From NCBI GenBank assembly GCA_905178155.1, contig CAJINV010000023.1, positions 754,775-804,412 of the forward strand: a stretch of 49,638 nt of DNA, written 5' to 3'. Position 1 is the first letter of the stretch. Each line of letters starts with the position of its first letter. The translations under genes were made by a program, and so were the position numbers. This DNA is from Amoebophrya sp. A120 (taxonomy: Eukaryota; Sar; Dinophyceae; Syndiniales; Amoebophryaceae). This document shows positions 34,279-44,372 of the stretch, one piece after another. Below the pieces are notes generated by a model that saw only the letters and a program-made list of their open reading frames with translations, did no database searches and had not been told where the DNA came from.

Positions 34279-37200
34279 GTTTCCGCTGTGTCAGCCTGTA
34301 TGGTTTAAGTAATCCTTTTTCTCTTTTGATTATCAACTGCAAATATGTCTGGGTCAGGAAGAATCCAAAATTGTGATGCGTGTTGCAGATCATACAAAGA
34401 CTTGTGTTGCATGACCAGCAAAGGATGCCCCCTTTTGGCCATGCTGAGAGGGCATTTCTCATGTGGATAGGCATCATAAAGGGTCTACAGAACCTGTGCT
34501 GCTAGGCACTGCATTCCAGACTTGAGGAAGCTTCTTGAAAACTGCATGAGAAATCTCGGAATCTTCCAGGAGACCCAGTCATATTTTCATTTGATATTGA
34601 ACAGGTCGTGAAAACTCTGCCGAAGAAGAACCCAGTGCCCTGCTCGGGAATAAATCGTCGAAATCTACTGCGCTGGTGCATCAGCACCACGTGCGCGACT
34701 CCAAACATTATCAAAAAAAGAACATCGCCGGCGCAGCCACTTTTTATGTGTGTTTACTTGTTGGCCATCTACCGAACGCGTCCTGCGCGAAAATTCATCA
34801 CAGTCAAGCTTATTTCACTGTTTCCAATGGAAAGAAGCAATTGTCATGCACGCCGGGTCCTCATTTCCATACTTTTTGCAAGGAAGTTGTGACTGCGATG
34901 CATTTTTTTTTTTGATAAGCGGACCAACATGTCGGGCGTCAGTGCCGGGCACTGCCACATCGTGACTGGCAACGAGAAGAACTTCAAACCGGTGGCGCAG
35001 TATAAAACAGCAAAAGAAGTCATGGACGATCCAGCTGTCCAGGAGCAACGCAAGAACCGTATCGACGTGTTGATATCAAATGCAAACATATTCGGACCTG
35101 GAAAACTGTCATGCTCTTATGTGTGTGAGCGACATCAAACTACTGACTGCAGTACCTGGTCCAGCACGGGGACTGGCACTCGCTGAATAGTTCTTATTTT
35201 GTTGAGCGTGGGGCGCATAGGACAGCGTGATTCTGCATGACGACGGAGACGTACTATTCCGCAAGAAGATTCATCTACAAAGCTCATCTTCACGAGCATG
35301 GAGTTATTCCAGAAATTCGGCATTACATCAAGTTTTGCAATTATTTTCCAGACCCGGACATGTTTGCAATGCATAACTGAACAACAAAAACGGCAAAAAA
35401 AAACTGCACGTTGATATTACAATGAAACGTCCCCCATGCCCGTACTCAATCGCGACCATGAAGAGCGTGGTCATGCTACAAGGAAGAGATACGGAATGTC
35501 GTGTTGGCTGGCGTGGGAACGCCTTGCGTCTCCAGCATGACAAGAAGCTACTGGAGGCGGGAGACAGGATGTCGACAAATTGGCTGCAAGCGAGGCTGCA
35601 ACCGTGTCTCTCGTCCTTCTAGCAGTCATGGGTAATTTGAACGCAAATCCAGCATTACAAATTTCTTTTTCACTACGGATAGGGGGGATTTTTCCTAACA
35701 ATAATTCACTTCGTGCTGGACGACGAATTGGTTCAATTCATTAGGTATGCTTTGCAAATACGTCTCGATCTGGATTTGTGATGCGGAAGTTGCGAGACGC
35801 CAAGATCTGTATTGCATCAACGGGACTGAACAGTTTTTTTTTTCGTGCTGGCAGACAGTATGCCATGCTAGATACGAATCAACTTGCAAGAACACCGGAA
35901 AAACTTGTAATGCGTTCACGCCGTACAAAAGACTGCTTTGTCATGCAAGGCTCAGCGTGCCTTTTATCCAGACCGAGAAATATTTCTATTTGATACGCGG
36001 GAAAATGCGGTTTGGGAAAAAGAGATGCTTGCCAGTAACAAAACGAAAACGAAGACGAACGGCAATAAAAACCGAGAACTTCTGGCCAACAAAGACCCAA
36101 TCGTCCGCTTGAGCCTCGCTCTGGACTTTTGGGGGTACGAGATCGATCTCGAATTCCAGCCGGACGGTATGCAAACACTTTCAAGAGTTGGCTTTTCTCT
36201 AAGCGCCTACGTGTTGTAAGACTTTTGATTTATCATTATTTGCGTGGTGCTATGCGAATGCGCTTGCATCTTTTCCACTGTTCCGGCGAGTAGCCGCGTT
36301 GTGTATGAATATCTCTCTCACCTCCCCCAGGTGACGGAAGTTGCCTATACCGTGCGATAGCGGAACTGGTGTACGACTGGCCAGATTTCTGGTCCAAAGT
36401 GCCGCAATCCAAGAAGAACACGCGCGAGGAACACCGCTTGCAGGATCTTTACTACTCTCTGCGGCAGCTGGTAGATTTGCGTTTCATTTTCCGCATGAAT
36501 GTGATGAAGTGCAAAAGTTGCCCACTTCTGTGCCTTCGCTTTTACAGTTACCTTGTTCATGCTCGGAGTGGATGCCGAGTCGCGACCTAATGCCAAGAGA
36601 TATGAAAAACGACAGGTCGCGACTTACTACCAACACAACCGCGCTTATTATGAGTCGCTCGGCCTCTTCCCCGCGTTGGGTACTATATCGAAAGACAAAA
36701 GCGATATCATTACACAGCGCGCCGAAAACTCCACACTTTTACTGCCCTGAAGAGTGGCACTTTTTGGCGTGCCGGGAAGCCGTCCCGTTTTCCCTGTGCG
36801 ACGTTTTAGCACTTCGCCCTGCAGGTAGCGAGCGGCTGCTGCCGTTGTATGTTAAACTGGCTAGCTAAGGAGGCATGCGGTTTGGGTGTCTGTTCCGGAT
36901 TGGCAGTCCAGCACGAAGGTTGCCGGCGTGACGCCTCCGGGCCCCACCTCGTGGGGCCAGCGGGCTGCCGGGCCTGAGATTAAAAAGCACGCTCTTGACG
37001 TGGTCCGCGATATCGGGCAGCTGGCCTCCTTAGCTAGAGTAGTCAACTGAAGCAACCGTACGTAGCTGCTTACAGACGCTCTTTTTTCATGGAAAACAAA
37101 GCAAAGCGCAACGGACACGACCGCCAGCAAAATGCTCAAAAGTATTTTAGTCCAGTTCTTGCACCATGAAAAAAACGGCATTTTCGGCGCGATGTGTAAC

Positions 37201-37356
37201 TGCGTCGCTTTTTTCTTTCGATGTACCACCCTGGACGAGCATTGCAGGAAGGTCGCGGACGAGACAAACCACGAATGGGCGGACGAGCACGATATTTTGG
37301 CCCTCGGCGAGGCGCTGGGGTTGGAGAAGATCCTACGCGCTGCAGTTCTGCCCTAG
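34279..37356 (+). CDS. OTU-like cysteine protease domain protein, 5' end unresolved
   Basis: Supported exons 34280-34297, 34605-34708, 34931-35073, 35381-35414, 35709-35745, 36001-36166, 36331-36470, 36548-36859, 37050-37141, 37248-37356; one frame runs through all (1155 nt, 384 residues plus stop). An OTU signature with the catalytic Asp and Cys (PDGDGSCLYRAIAELVYDW) spans a GT-AG intron, and a later segment (NHEWADEHDILALGEALGLE) matches the OTU W-x-D-E-x-D-I-x-A-L block. The long insert between them and the missing C-terminal His make activity uncertain. OTU proteins usually remove ubiquitin. The gene mixes GT-AG introns (36167-36330, 36471-36547, 37142-37247, 34298-34604) with introners. 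Confidence 0.65.
34331..34596. mobile_element. Introner C nested in a GT-AG intron
   Basis: Starts TATCAACTGCAAATATGTCT, ends TTTTCATTTGATA. Flanks TTGAT/TTGAA (4 of 5). It lies inside a spliceable GTATGG...GAACAG interval (34298-34604) that would be 36 nt without it. Confidence 0.75.
34709..34925. mobile_element. Introner, poly-A/T ended singleton
   Basis: Starts TATCAAAAAAAGAACATCGC; the inverse lies at 34895-34917, with 8 more bp to the exact duplication AACAT (34704-34708, 34926-34930). 222 bp removed. Confidence 0.78.
35074..35375. mobile_element. Introner C
   Basis: Starts TATCAAATGCAAACATATTC, ends CGGACATGTTTGCAATGCATA. Flanks GTTGA/ACTGA (3 of 5). 307 bp removed. Confidence 0.82.
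35415..35703. mobile_element. Introner A
   Basis: Starts TATTACAATGAAACGTCCCC, ends GGATTTTTCCTAACAATA. Flanks GTTGA/ATTCA (3 of 5). 294 bp removed. Confidence 0.82.
35746..35995. mobile_element. Introner C
   Basis: Starts TATGCTTTGCAAATACGTCT, ends ATTTCTATTTGATA. Flanks TTAGG/CGCGG (2 of 5). 255 bp removed keeps the frame. Confidence 0.78.
36860..37044. mobile_element. Introner-like element with CTAGCTAAGGAGGC ends
   Basis: Perfect 14-bp inverted repeat (36861-36874, 37024-37037), not of TAT...ATA type. Exact duplication AACTG (36855-36859, 37045-37049). Removing 190 bp joins PLYVKL to KQPYVAAYRRSFF in frame. Confidence 0.78.
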
Positions 37357-38327
37357 CCCTGCAGGCTCAGCAATCCCGAGCACGATTGTACGCCTCCTAT
37401 TTCTGTATGGCAATCGTTGCGCGTCGCTCTCGACGGGTCGCGGGTCATGATTGCCCCATAACCCCCATCCACGAGCGCAGTGCTGAGCCTTGGACTAGGG
37501 CAAGTTCTTTCGACGTGATAGCCAACGATCATGCACGATAAGGGTAAGGAGCCACGTGTTTACAATCTCGGGACGAATAATCTGGTTACCCGGCCGCCAC
37601 GGTATCGCTCGGAAAAAGAACCACGCCCATAGATTATTCTAAGCAAGTTGCGGCGGTTGTGTAGTGTGATGGACAGCCGCCTTCTCGGCGCTCAGCGAGC
37701 ACTGCAAGCCTATCAGTTGCCCGGCTTTTATATTATAAAAGCCGGGCATGAGCAAAGGACTTAAACGTAGAAGTGGCTCAAGGAAGTGCGATAGTTTTCG
37801 CGTGCTTTTTTTGCCTCTTCTAAGATTACAAGCAAAACGCATGCTATGGCCGCGCTTTTGGGTGGCCGGTTTGGAACCTAGCCACCCCTCCGCCGCGGCC
37901 CCACTTTTCAATGGCCCGCTTGGGCCAGGGTTGCCGGTGGGCTCCGCATATTGAAGAGGGTGAGAACTTCTAGAGTTATGGGCGCCGCCGACAGGTGGCA
38001 TCTAGGGGGCCAAAAATTGCTGCATGTGTGTGTTGCGGATGAGGGAGTGTTGAAGTGGGCGCTTCAACTTTCCCTCGATGAGGGAAAGGCGAAGTGGCCA
38101 CCTCAACTCTCCTTCTATAAAAGTGGCCACTTCAACTTTCCTCCAATGGAGGGAAGTCGAAACAGCCATCGCCACACTTTTGCGCTCCTTTCTGCGTTAC
38201 AAATTGCCGACCATGGCGGCAATTTGTAACGCAGAAATGAAGGACAGCAGCAAGCTCGTCGCATTTTCTCCTTTTGTTCTTCTTTTCTGCATCTGTAATG
38301 CAGAAATGAAGGGAAGGAGTAGAGTTT
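37357..38327 (+). other. Intergenic region with strong hairpins
   Basis: Contains a near-perfect 29-nt palindrome at 37719-37747 (14-bp arms, GCCCGGCTTTTATA) and a 21-bp stem with 7-nt loop at 38189-38237 (arm TTTCTGCGTTACAAATTGCC). Short repeated blocks based on AAGTGG and TTCAACT occur at 38050-38150. No gene supported. Confidence 0.6.
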
Positions 38328-40159
38328 TTGAAATGGCTATTGTTGAAACGGCCACTTCAACAACTCCGCATTTCTTTTGTCCTTCATTTCTGCACTAGAA
38401 ATTGCCCAGCTTCTGGTCTACAAATTGCCACTACTGGCCTACTGTACAGAAGGCAACAGGCTTGCGGTGCTCGTTTGCTTTCGAATCAATGCAAAAAAGC
38501 GATTGGCTGCGTATGGGGTGAATGAATGCAGCGACCCAAAAAATAAAAAATTGCATGATAGAGGCAACTTGCAATATCGTATTGGCGTGTTTTTGTATTG
38601 GATACGCTAGAAACCATCCAGAAATACCTGCCGGTCGACCCCGACAGCATGCCGAGAAAGATCGTTATCGCCAATTACGGTATGTAAGACTAATATCTGG
38701 GGCCAGCTTGTGCTGCCTTTGGTCTTTTGAAATTGTCACTGAATGCGTGGAGTGTCGTCTCACTGGTCCTGGCCCTGTGCCAACGGAGAGACGAAACGAA
38801 AAAAATCTTGAAATAAGAAAAAAAGGAGCGCTAGCGTCGACTAACACTACAACAGGGGAGGTGCACTACGTACTGCTGAGACATGTCTTACCCGATTCGA
38901 AGCCCGACCTCGGCAACATCGTCAAGCGCGTAGCCGGGAAAATGAAGAAAAAGAGTGCCGCTCGTGGTGGGGCTACGTCTTCTGCCTCGGGCAAGAAGAC
39001 CGGAATCATATCAAAGTGAAAAGCTCCCCACCTCCAGAAGTAAGAAACGTTTCTGAACTTACCTAGGCGCGAGACTGTTGATCTATGCATGCAATGACTG
39101 GAAGTAGTCGCCGCCCATCACGAAGCTCTTGATTTTCTTTTCCGCACCATCGCAAATTTGTGTTGCTGGCATATGCAGGACCATGAGAAGGGTTCCCGTA
39201 GTTGTGAAATATTGCAACTCAAAGGACGCTTGTCCTTCCTGGGGTAGGGGGCTTTTCAATAGGATAAGCGAAGAAGTCCCAGTCCAAGGTACTACCATAT
39301 GGATCTCACTGGCGCAATTCGGAATGTTCAAGAAGAACGCCGTACGTTTGGTATTGTTTCCCTGCCCGTCATTCAAGCAGGACGCATGTTGTTGTAGCAT
39401 TCTCTTCTAATAGTATATTGCGCAAGACTGTCGCAAACGCAAAACTACAGAACCCCAGTTCGAAAAACGGTTCTTCCAAGGGCAAAAAAATGGCAACGAT
39501 GAAGGCTCCGGCGACGAAGGGGAAAGCGGCTGGCACGACGAATACCACGCAAAGTGTGAAGACCAAGCGTAAAAAACAAACCGGCAAGAAGAACTCCCCC
39601 AGTGTGCAGACAACGAAGAAGTCGAGTGTGCAGACAACGAAGAAGTCGAGTGTGCAGACGTCCAACAAGTCGAGTGTGGCTCCGAAGTCGTCAAAGGGTG
39701 TGAAGATGGGAACTGGGCAGAAGATATCCAACGCAAATATGTCGTGGCCCCTAGCAATGCACACTGGTGACTTGCTGACATTCTAAACTCAAAAAAACTG
39801 TCACGCGTGGGCCGAAAGTTGGCAAATTTGTACTGAAAGAGGGGACCTCTCATGCCCAATAGGCATCGAAATGTCCTTTCTTTAAAGAGAACGCGTTGCA
39901 CTGTAACCTGCTTTCCAGGAGACCTGTTGGGGCAGGAGCATACAGAATCAACACAATGGCATGTTGCAGTCAGTGTTCCAGGCACACACGACATATTTCC
40001 AGTGCATAGACCAAGAAGTCCTCCGGCGGTGGGAAGAAACCAACCGGCGCTGCTCCGAAATCGACAAAAAAAACCGGTGGAAACAACACGAAGAAAATGA
40101 ACAAGATGAAGAGCGCAAAAAATGTAAAAAAGACCGACGGCAAGAGAAAGATGCAGTGA
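38328..40159 (+). CDS. Lys-rich protein of unknown function, 5' end unresolved
   Basis: Likely exons up to 38483, then 38610-38679, 38856-39008, 39272-39288, 39427-39724, 40014-40159 (stop TGA 40157). The part from 38610 on totals 684 nt. It reads ETIQKYLPVDPDSMPRKIVI then ANYGEVHYVLLRHVLPDS, followed by a long basic Lys/Ser/Thr tail with a 24-bp repeat. The intron 38680-38855 is GT-AG (GTATGTAAG donor) and 39289-39426 probably is; its acceptor is ambiguous. The others are introners. The basic tail suggests nucleic acid or histone-like binding but no domain is recognised. No ATG was found for the first exon. Confidence 0.58.
38484..38604. mobile_element. Introner-like element, decayed
   Basis: Left end AATCAATGCAAAAAAGCGAT pairs with right end TGTTTTTGTATTGGATA. 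No good duplication. Removing 126 bp keeps the frame into ETIQKYL. Confidence 0.55.
39009..39266. mobile_element. Introner H
   Basis: Starts TATCAAAGTGAAAAGCTCCC, ends GGGCTTTTCAATAGGATA. Flanks AATCA/AGCGA (2 of 5). 263 bp removed. Confidence 0.75.
39601..39672 (+). repeat. 24-bp coding tandem repeat, 3 copies
   Basis: Units starting AGTGTGCAGAC, encoding SVQTTKKS, SVQTTKKS and SVQTSNKS, in the Lys-rich protein; a partial fourth follows. Confidence 0.85.
39725..40008. mobile_element. Introner C, drifted
   Basis: Starts TATCCAACGCAAATATGTCG, ends CGACATATTTCCAGTGCATA. Flanks GAAGA/GACCA (3 of 5). 289 bp removed joins two Lys-rich stretches. Confidence 0.8.
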
Positions 40160-40954
40160 GGTGCATGGTGGTGACATGTTTTTCCAGTGCGAAAAAGTGG
40201 TGAAGTTGATCATGGTCGAGTATTTTGATTTACTCCTCTACTGCTCCTACCGACTGTAGTTCAAATGTGCTCTTTCCTGATTTGCTAAGCCCACACAAAA
40301 ATGTTGGCTCATCGTGGCTGTAGGCTCCTTTCCTTTTTAACTATGTGCTACTGATTTGATGCAGACACATTCACTATTCGACTGACTATTTTCACGGTTT
40401 TGCTTTCGATAGCATTTTGCTGCGGGCGATACCTGGCCAAACGCTCTGATGATATGAGACATGATTTTTTTGAAGCTAAAAGCTTTCGAAAGAATACGAC
40501 AAGCAGCTTCTGACTAGCGGTTGTTGCATTTTCTTGCGCCACAAATTTTGAATGTGAACGACTATTCCCCTGCTCGACCGAACTCCCGACGCGGGTCTTT
40601 GTAACCTGCCCGTGTTCCTTCTTGTCGGACCGATGATGATCGAGATCAGTTTACAGCCTGGGTAATGGTAAATGCCAGTGCTGGTAAAACTGATTCTTCT
40701 TGATGTTCAACTTCCTTGATCGCAACCGATCAATGTTGTGGTGCTCGCAAGTGTATAGAATCATCCGAAAAGTGGAAACGGTAAAGCTATCGCTATGGCA
40801 CCGAAGTTTTTTTTTTTGTTTTGTAAGTGCTCGGACCTAGCGGCAAAAGTGTATTGCTCAAGTCCAAAGCTTCGTGCTTTTTTCTTGGTTTCTCGAGAAG
40901 ACTGTTTTTTTGAATGGACGTTGCGGCACTTTCTGAGTGTATGAGCGCGGGGAA
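40160..40954 (+). other. Intergenic region
   Basis: About 800 bp, relatively T-rich, with no supported gene, introner or hairpin of note. Confidence 0.5.
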
Positions 40955-41246
40955 TCTCCTGTGTAAAAACATATCCCCAGCTGCCCTAGAACCAAATTGC
41001 GATGTCTCATATACTAATAGACTTTAGCACAAGAAACTTCGGCGCTGTAGCATGGTCGTGCAGCTTACCGGTGTCAGCGGCTACTAATGGCCACATCGCG
41101 GTCTGACTTTGAGAGTCTGAGCAGATCGTCGCATATCTTGAAACACGATTATAAAATGCTCCCATGCGTTGACCCGCGACGCACTCACTGGGCGTGCAAA
41201 CACGCATAAGAACTGCTGGGCTGGCGCGTCGGGTTGCCACAGGATG
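40955..41246. mobile_element. Introner B in the 5' leader
   Basis: Starts TCTCCTGTGTAAAAACATAT, ends GTTGCCACAGGATG. Flanks GGGAA/GAGAA (4 of 5). It lies just before the 41366 gene, so an upstream non-coding or coding exon is implied. Confidence 0.75.
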
Positions 41247-41365
41247 GAGAACAACACTTCCTGACGTGGAAGTCTCTTCATAGACGTCCAGTATTTGGTT
41301 CTCACTTGGCGCCGGTGATTGTTGTGGAGTTTCGTCTGCTTGTTGTTGCTTTACACTTCGGCACG

Positions 41366-43569
41366 ATGGGGGGCCCCAATTTCTTGGAAAAAGTCAAGCT
41401 CCACGTGCAGTACGCGTATGTAGCGGTTAAGGACAAGAGGACGAACGTTTCCGGCAGAGCAGTCGAGGAAGCTCTGCGCATCCTACTTGAGCTTGCGGAG
41501 AAGTATGGACATTTTATCGACAACGTGGAGCCGTTCACATCGCTGCAGAAAGTAGCAGGCGCTAGTGCCGTTCATCAAAAGAATAAGAAGGACCTTCTTC
41601 GAAGTCAAAGCTGCCCACCTCAGGCGTCTTCGCATGTCAGCGGCAAGCGACCCGGGAACAAGTTTCAGCCAGGGCGCCGCGACGGAGATAACAGCGCGAA
41701 GCTAGCGCGTGAGCAACCACAGCTACAAAAGCAGAACGCGGAGGAGCCAGCCCGTCCGCGCAGACTTTCAACCAACAAAAGAATGGCGATCAACGCCAGC
41801 CCAGAACAAGGCGGCGGCAGTTGTTCCGTCGACCTTGGAGCTAATGCTGCAGAGCAGAAAGAGGATGAGGACGCGCTCCCAGAGACGAAGGCGAGCGCTA
41901 AGGCAGTTTCCGGTCGTGGGGCCAGTGCACAAGCAGTACCAAAAGCAAAGCCGTCCGACCTCGCCTTGGTGGCAGTGCGTCACAACGGAATATCTGCTGA
42001 AAATATGATGTCTGGGTCCCGAAGGTTGCAGCGAGTTTCATCCTTGAATAGCAGAAACGCATAAAGTTATGCGCTGCATTTAGCTCATGCAAAACGAAGG
42101 GCAGCTTGTTTGTCATGGGTAGCTGTGCACTGAGGTCTGCTTAAAACAGAAGAAGTGCGCTTTGTTCGTTATTGCAACTCTCCAGACTGAGACACGTTCG
42201 CACTTGATACGGGAGAGCCGCTTCCTCGAAGAAATTACGGAAAGTGGCATCAGCGGAGCATTTCACCGCTGGCGAAATTGGTGACGACCGGGATATGAAG
42301 CCGAAGGAAACGATGACGATGAGCAGTATGAAGGTGAGTAAGAGCGGCGGCATCTTTTCCGGGAAAAACCACGCACCACATGCCTCCTCCGAACCGAAAG
42401 CGGGAAGCGCGGGAGTATCAAATGATAACAACGCCGCCAACTCTCGCGCAGATAAAGCGGCAAAACAGGCCGGCGAAAAGTCGCCCGCTGCAGTGGCGGC
42501 ACCCTCGAAGCTGGAGAACGTCGGCGAGCTGAATCCTGCTGCGGTCGATGACGATGGAAATCTGGAAGACGCCGTATCCAGGCTGTTGGCGTTTATGGGG
42601 CCGCTGCTATCCTGTGTAAAAACGTCTCCACCGCAGAACTGTCATGCAGGTTTACGAAGACAGGATCATTTGTGATGCGCATCCCCAAGATAGGCAATTC
42701 TAGTACTCGCGTTGGGAAATTTGTAATGCTGTAAACAGCCTATAAGGAGATGGATTTGTATAATGCGGCTGTCCTTGCTAAATCGCATTACCCTACGGAC
42801 TGCACTTTATCATGCGTGAATCCCACAAATTCTAGGTTTGTGCTGCAAAGCCACCATCTTGGGTCTGGAGTGGAGACGTTCTTCCTCAGGATAGCTGCTG
42901 AACATGAGCAACAGCCAAAAGCAGCACGGAATTGAGGTTGAGAAGAAGTGCAGGAAGTGGCTAGCAGACACGGCAGCGAAGATGCTTAACCGAGTGCGGC
43001 TTGTATCCAAAATAAAAGCACGCCCGTGCCATATACAACAGGCCGAAAGACGAACGCTCTGAGCCCGATGTATATATCCAGGCTTACAGGTCGCATTCGT
43101 CGTCCTTGTCGCGCCTGTTGATTTTGATGGAGACTGGCACCCAATGAAGGCAAGATGGTCGAGAATGGGATGCCCGCGTCCTTCTCTTTTTCAGGAGCAA
43201 CATGTCTACCCACCCACATTCGAAGGATGGCGCTTCGTATTTGTCGCCGCGGGCTGCTTTTGTTTTGGATACGCCGACGAAGATGGAGAGGACAGGGAGG
43301 AACAGATACTCTGCGACGAAACATCCCCGGAAGGGGTGCTGGCAAGCTCTTTCAAGACGGTGGCGGGTTTGCGGGTGCTCCAGTCGCGGGGCAGCGGATC
43401 TTTTCCGGACCACTGCTTCCGAGACGAGGTCCACGAGCTGACCCCGCTCGCCGTTCTGCAGGTTGTGCCGGGGCTATCCATCAGACAAATCCAGCAGCAA
43501 GCAGCTGGAGCAAACGGGCCTGCGAGGTGCGCGCCGTCGAGGCGCGCCCGTTGTCGCTCGCCTTCGTAA
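41366..43569 (+). CDS. Uncharacterised protein, introner-split (4 exons)
   Basis: Exons 41366-41990, 42215-42607, 42899-43003, 43277-43569: 1416 nt, 471 residues. ATG 41366 (MGGPNFLEKVKLHVQYAYVA) is the first good start after the leader introner; the frame stays open upstream to 41234. The N-terminal 70 residues look helical (AVEEALRILLELAEKYGHFI). The middle is low-complexity, rich in Ala, Lys, Ser and Gln. The end has an acidic patch (DEDGEDREEQILCDE). The last junction depends on a poorly preserved duplication but gives a clean frame. No family is recognised. The C-terminal Arg-rich tail lies at the edge of a GC-rich region. Confidence 0.68.
41991..42209. mobile_element. Introner C
   Basis: Starts TATCTGCTGAAAATATGATG, ends ACGTTCGCACTTGATA. 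Flanks CGGAA/CGGGA (4 of 5). 224 bp removed. Confidence 0.85.
42608..42893. mobile_element. Introner B
   Basis: Starts TATCCTGTGTAAAAACGTCT, ends ACGTTCTTCCTCAGGATA. Exact duplication GCTGC. 291 bp removed. Confidence 0.9.
43004..43271. mobile_element. Introner, singleton (TATCCAAAA ends)
   Basis: Ends TATCCAAAATAAAAGCACGC and GCTGCTTTTGTTTTGGATA. Flanks GCTTG/CGCCG barely match, but removing 273 bp joins VRL to DEDGEDREE in frame. Confidence 0.72.
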
Positions 43570-44372
43570 AGAATAAAGCGCGGCGCAGGCGGGCGCGAGC
43601 GTGCCGGCCGGCCGGCCGTGCGCTGACTGTTTGCCCGTGCGCAAAAACCACGGATGGCGCGGACTCACGCACGCTGCCGCAAGCCCTACCAACGCCAAAG
43701 AAAGGACAGCCGGCCCTGCATTAAAAGCGGCGCCGCGCCCTGCACGCCCTCTAACCCAGACAAGACAGCCCCCCATCGCGGGCCGGGGCGGTGGGAGGGG
43801 GGGCTGGAACGCCAGCCGCGCCGCAAAGCGCAAAAGAACGCTGGCCGGGGCAGGAAGCTGCCCCGGGATTGCCGCAGCGCCCGGGCGCATCGCATGGACT
43901 GGGGTCCGCCCAGCGACTGCCAAGCCGGCCCGGTGTGGCGCTAGGGGAGGTAGATAGCATCCCGCGCGCCACCGTTCGTACGGCCGGTGTTTAGGGTGTC
44001 ACGGGAGAACGCCGTCGGGGCCCATCGCTGCGCGCATTCCAGCTGCGGCCATGTATCACGCAATCATTGCCGAAAGCTGTGAAAAGTAGCTGCGCGTGCT
44101 AGTCGCGGCTCGTGGCACTAGGCGCGCCCCGTGATCGGCACTGTCCCGCCTGCCTATTAACAGCCCCGCTACGCGGCCAACTTCCCCACCTGAGGGAGGA
44201 GCGCTACCGTCGTAAGTCCAAACAATTGCGCGCCGGCGCTCGCGGTGTGAGGAAGGGCGGCGTCGCAGTCGTCTTGTTACGAAAACGCTTGCGCCCAGCG
44301 TCTGTGTGTGCCCATCCTGGTTTTGTCTGATAGAGATGGACACCCCTCTCCCGTTGTACTTCGTGCGGATAT
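43570..44372 (+). other. GC-rich intergenic region
   Basis: 43600-43960 is very GC-rich (a triple GGCC run near 43609) with open frames on several strands that look like composition artefacts. An introner right end (GTGCGGATA, to 44372) precedes the kinase-like gene, so a further 5' exon may lie here. Confidence 0.5.

Noticed and set aside
43474-43973. Overlapping GC-rich open frames on both strands
   Set aside because: All frames are open because of composition; none shows a domain or a consistent start.
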